14,014 nt of DNA from Verrucomicrobiota bacterium (lineage in GTDB: Bacteria; Verrucomicrobiota; Verrucomicrobiia; Limisphaerales; UBA8199): contig JAPLUA010000285.1 in NCBI GenBank assembly GCA_026397855.1, positions 1-14,014 of the forward strand, in the 5' to 3' direction. The position numbers and the translations under genes are program-made. The notes under the pieces were generated by a model that saw only the letters and a list, made by a program, of their open reading frames with translations, did not search any database and was not told the DNA's origin. Shown here in pieces: positions 13,283-14,014 of this stretch. How positions within the stretch are numbered: position 1 is the first letter of the stretch; every line of letters begins with the position of its first letter.

Positions 13283-14014
13283 TCATTTTTGCGGCTGGAA
13301 GAACCAGCGCGCTCGCTTGCCCTGGGCATCCTGCCGCTCCTGGTAAAGCCCGAAGAAGAGGGAGGTTTTCCTGCAGTCCGGCGTGGTTTCGCGCCGGTAG
13401 AGATTCCACAGCAGCGATTGGCTCGCCGCCCCGGTCCTGGGATTGCGCTCGGAACGCCAGAACGACCAGAGGGGCGAGTAATCCCGGTCAGCGCTCTTGT
13501 TGTTCGGCAGGTAGGGCTCCAGGAGAGCCAGAACCTGAAAGCGGGTGTTGCCGTTGAAATCGCGGCGCCAGGTGTAGAGCGGCCAGCAGTCAACCCGGTG
13601 CCGCGCAGCGCCCGTTTCGGTGTTCCGCTCTTTGGTGTCCGAATACAGGAAGAAGCAGATGCGTGTGCGTGTCCGGTCCAGGGGGGCGGACTGGAGATGG
13701 CTGTACTTGTAAACCGGCCACAGGTAGGAAATGTTCTCAAGGTAAGCATTGTGTCCGCGGCTGAAGAACGGGGACACGCGGGTCATGGTCTTGCCCTCGC
13801 CGCGGGCGATGACAACAAAAGGCCACGGCACCTCCCACTCACGGTACTTCTTCTCGCGGTCATCAATCCAGGAGAAGAACGGCCAGAGCACTGTGGTCGA
13901 GTCGCGCTGGGGCGAGCGCAGCAGGCTGTAAGCGGGGATCGAGCCCTGTATCCACTGGGGGTTGTCAGTGCCGATTCCCGCCTTTTGCTCGAAGTAAAAC
14001 GGCCACAGCAGGAA
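13283..14014 (-). CDS. WPF-repeat protein, C-terminal part (5' end beyond window)
   Basis: A minus-strand frame is open from the window edge (14014) to TGA at 13283-13285, 243 residues in all. The internal GTG at 13891 is not needed as a start, because the frame continues upstream with the same repeat pattern (LLWPFYFEQ at the edge). It contains a recurring aromatic motif about every 20-55 residues: LLWPFY, VLWPFF, VPWPFV, YLWPVY, DCWPLY, PLWSFW, LLWNLY, usually followed by charged, strand-like stretches. I do not recognise a named family. Similar Trp-Pro-rich proteins are found in verrucomicrobia and planctomycetes. The alternation of aromatic and polar residues suggests a beta-rich, possibly surface or outer-membrane protein, but no signal peptide can be seen because the start is missing. 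It lies upstream of the mla operon in the same direction, 114 bp from mlaE. Confidence 0.7.
   Translation of the reverse strand, partial: FLLWPFYFEQKAGIGTDNPQWIQGSIPAYSLLRSPQRDSTTVLWPFFSWIDDREKKYREWEVPWPFVVIARGEGKTMTRVSPFFSRGHNAYLENISYLWPVYKYSHLQSAPLDRTRTRICFFLYSDTKERNTETGAARHRVDCWPLYTWRRDFNGNTRFQVLALLEPYLPNNKSADRDYSPLWSFWRSERNPRTGAASQSLLWNLYRRETTPDCRKTSLFFGLYQERQDAQGKRARWFFQPQK

Overview
The window is GC-rich, densely coded chromosomal DNA with no RNA genes, insertion sequences or CRISPR arrays that I can recognise. Three things suggest a Planctomycetota/Verrucomicrobiota-type bacterium, most likely Verrucomicrobiota: a membrane-anchored PQQ-like beta-propeller with a 'PQWRGHNRDG' entry motif, a secreted TIM-barrel-like protein, and a WPF/WPL-repeat protein. 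This placement is inference from protein style, not from a marker gene.

Layout. 1-172: a rho-independent terminator closing an upstream gene. 173-1582 (+): membrane-anchored PQQ-like beta-propeller. 1599-3080 (-): a two-gene operon, a papain-fold-like protein followed by a FabG-type ketoreductase. 3120-4397 (+): an acyl-AMP ligase transcribed divergently from that operon. 4420-5343 (-): secreted TIM-barrel-like protein with a GTG start. 5344-5891: the only long non-coding gap, with a near-perfect 20-bp-arm inverted repeat and several smaller hairpins. 5892-9228 (+): a tightly overlapping trio of ABC-2 exporter ATPase, ABC-2 permease and RlmI-family rRNA methyltransferase. 9256-10482 (-): AAA ATPase of the DUF4143 type with a PD-(D/E)XK-like C-terminus. 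10672-13168 (-): an Mla-type lipid transport operon in the order mlaE, mlaF, mlaD. 13176-13247 (-): a possible 23-codon ORF just ahead of mlaE. 13283-14014 (-): the C-terminal part of a tryptophan/aromatic-repeat protein that runs off the window.

How the genes may work together. FabG, the acyl-AMP ligase and the papain-fold-like protein share a 39-bp divergent control region, which suggests one acyl-chain biosynthesis or modification locus. It lacks a ketosynthase, carrier protein and dehydratase within this window. The exporter-plus-rRNA-methyltransferase trio is translationally coupled. It may be simple housekeeping, or it may resemble an efflux-plus-ribosome-modification arrangement. MlaE, MlaF and MlaD form the inner-membrane core of a glycerophospholipid transporter that maintains outer-membrane asymmetry. 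No mlaB or mlaC is present beside them. The most novel candidates are the papain-fold-like protein next to fatty-acid-type enzymes, the hairpin cluster at 5540-5770, and the WPF-repeat protein.
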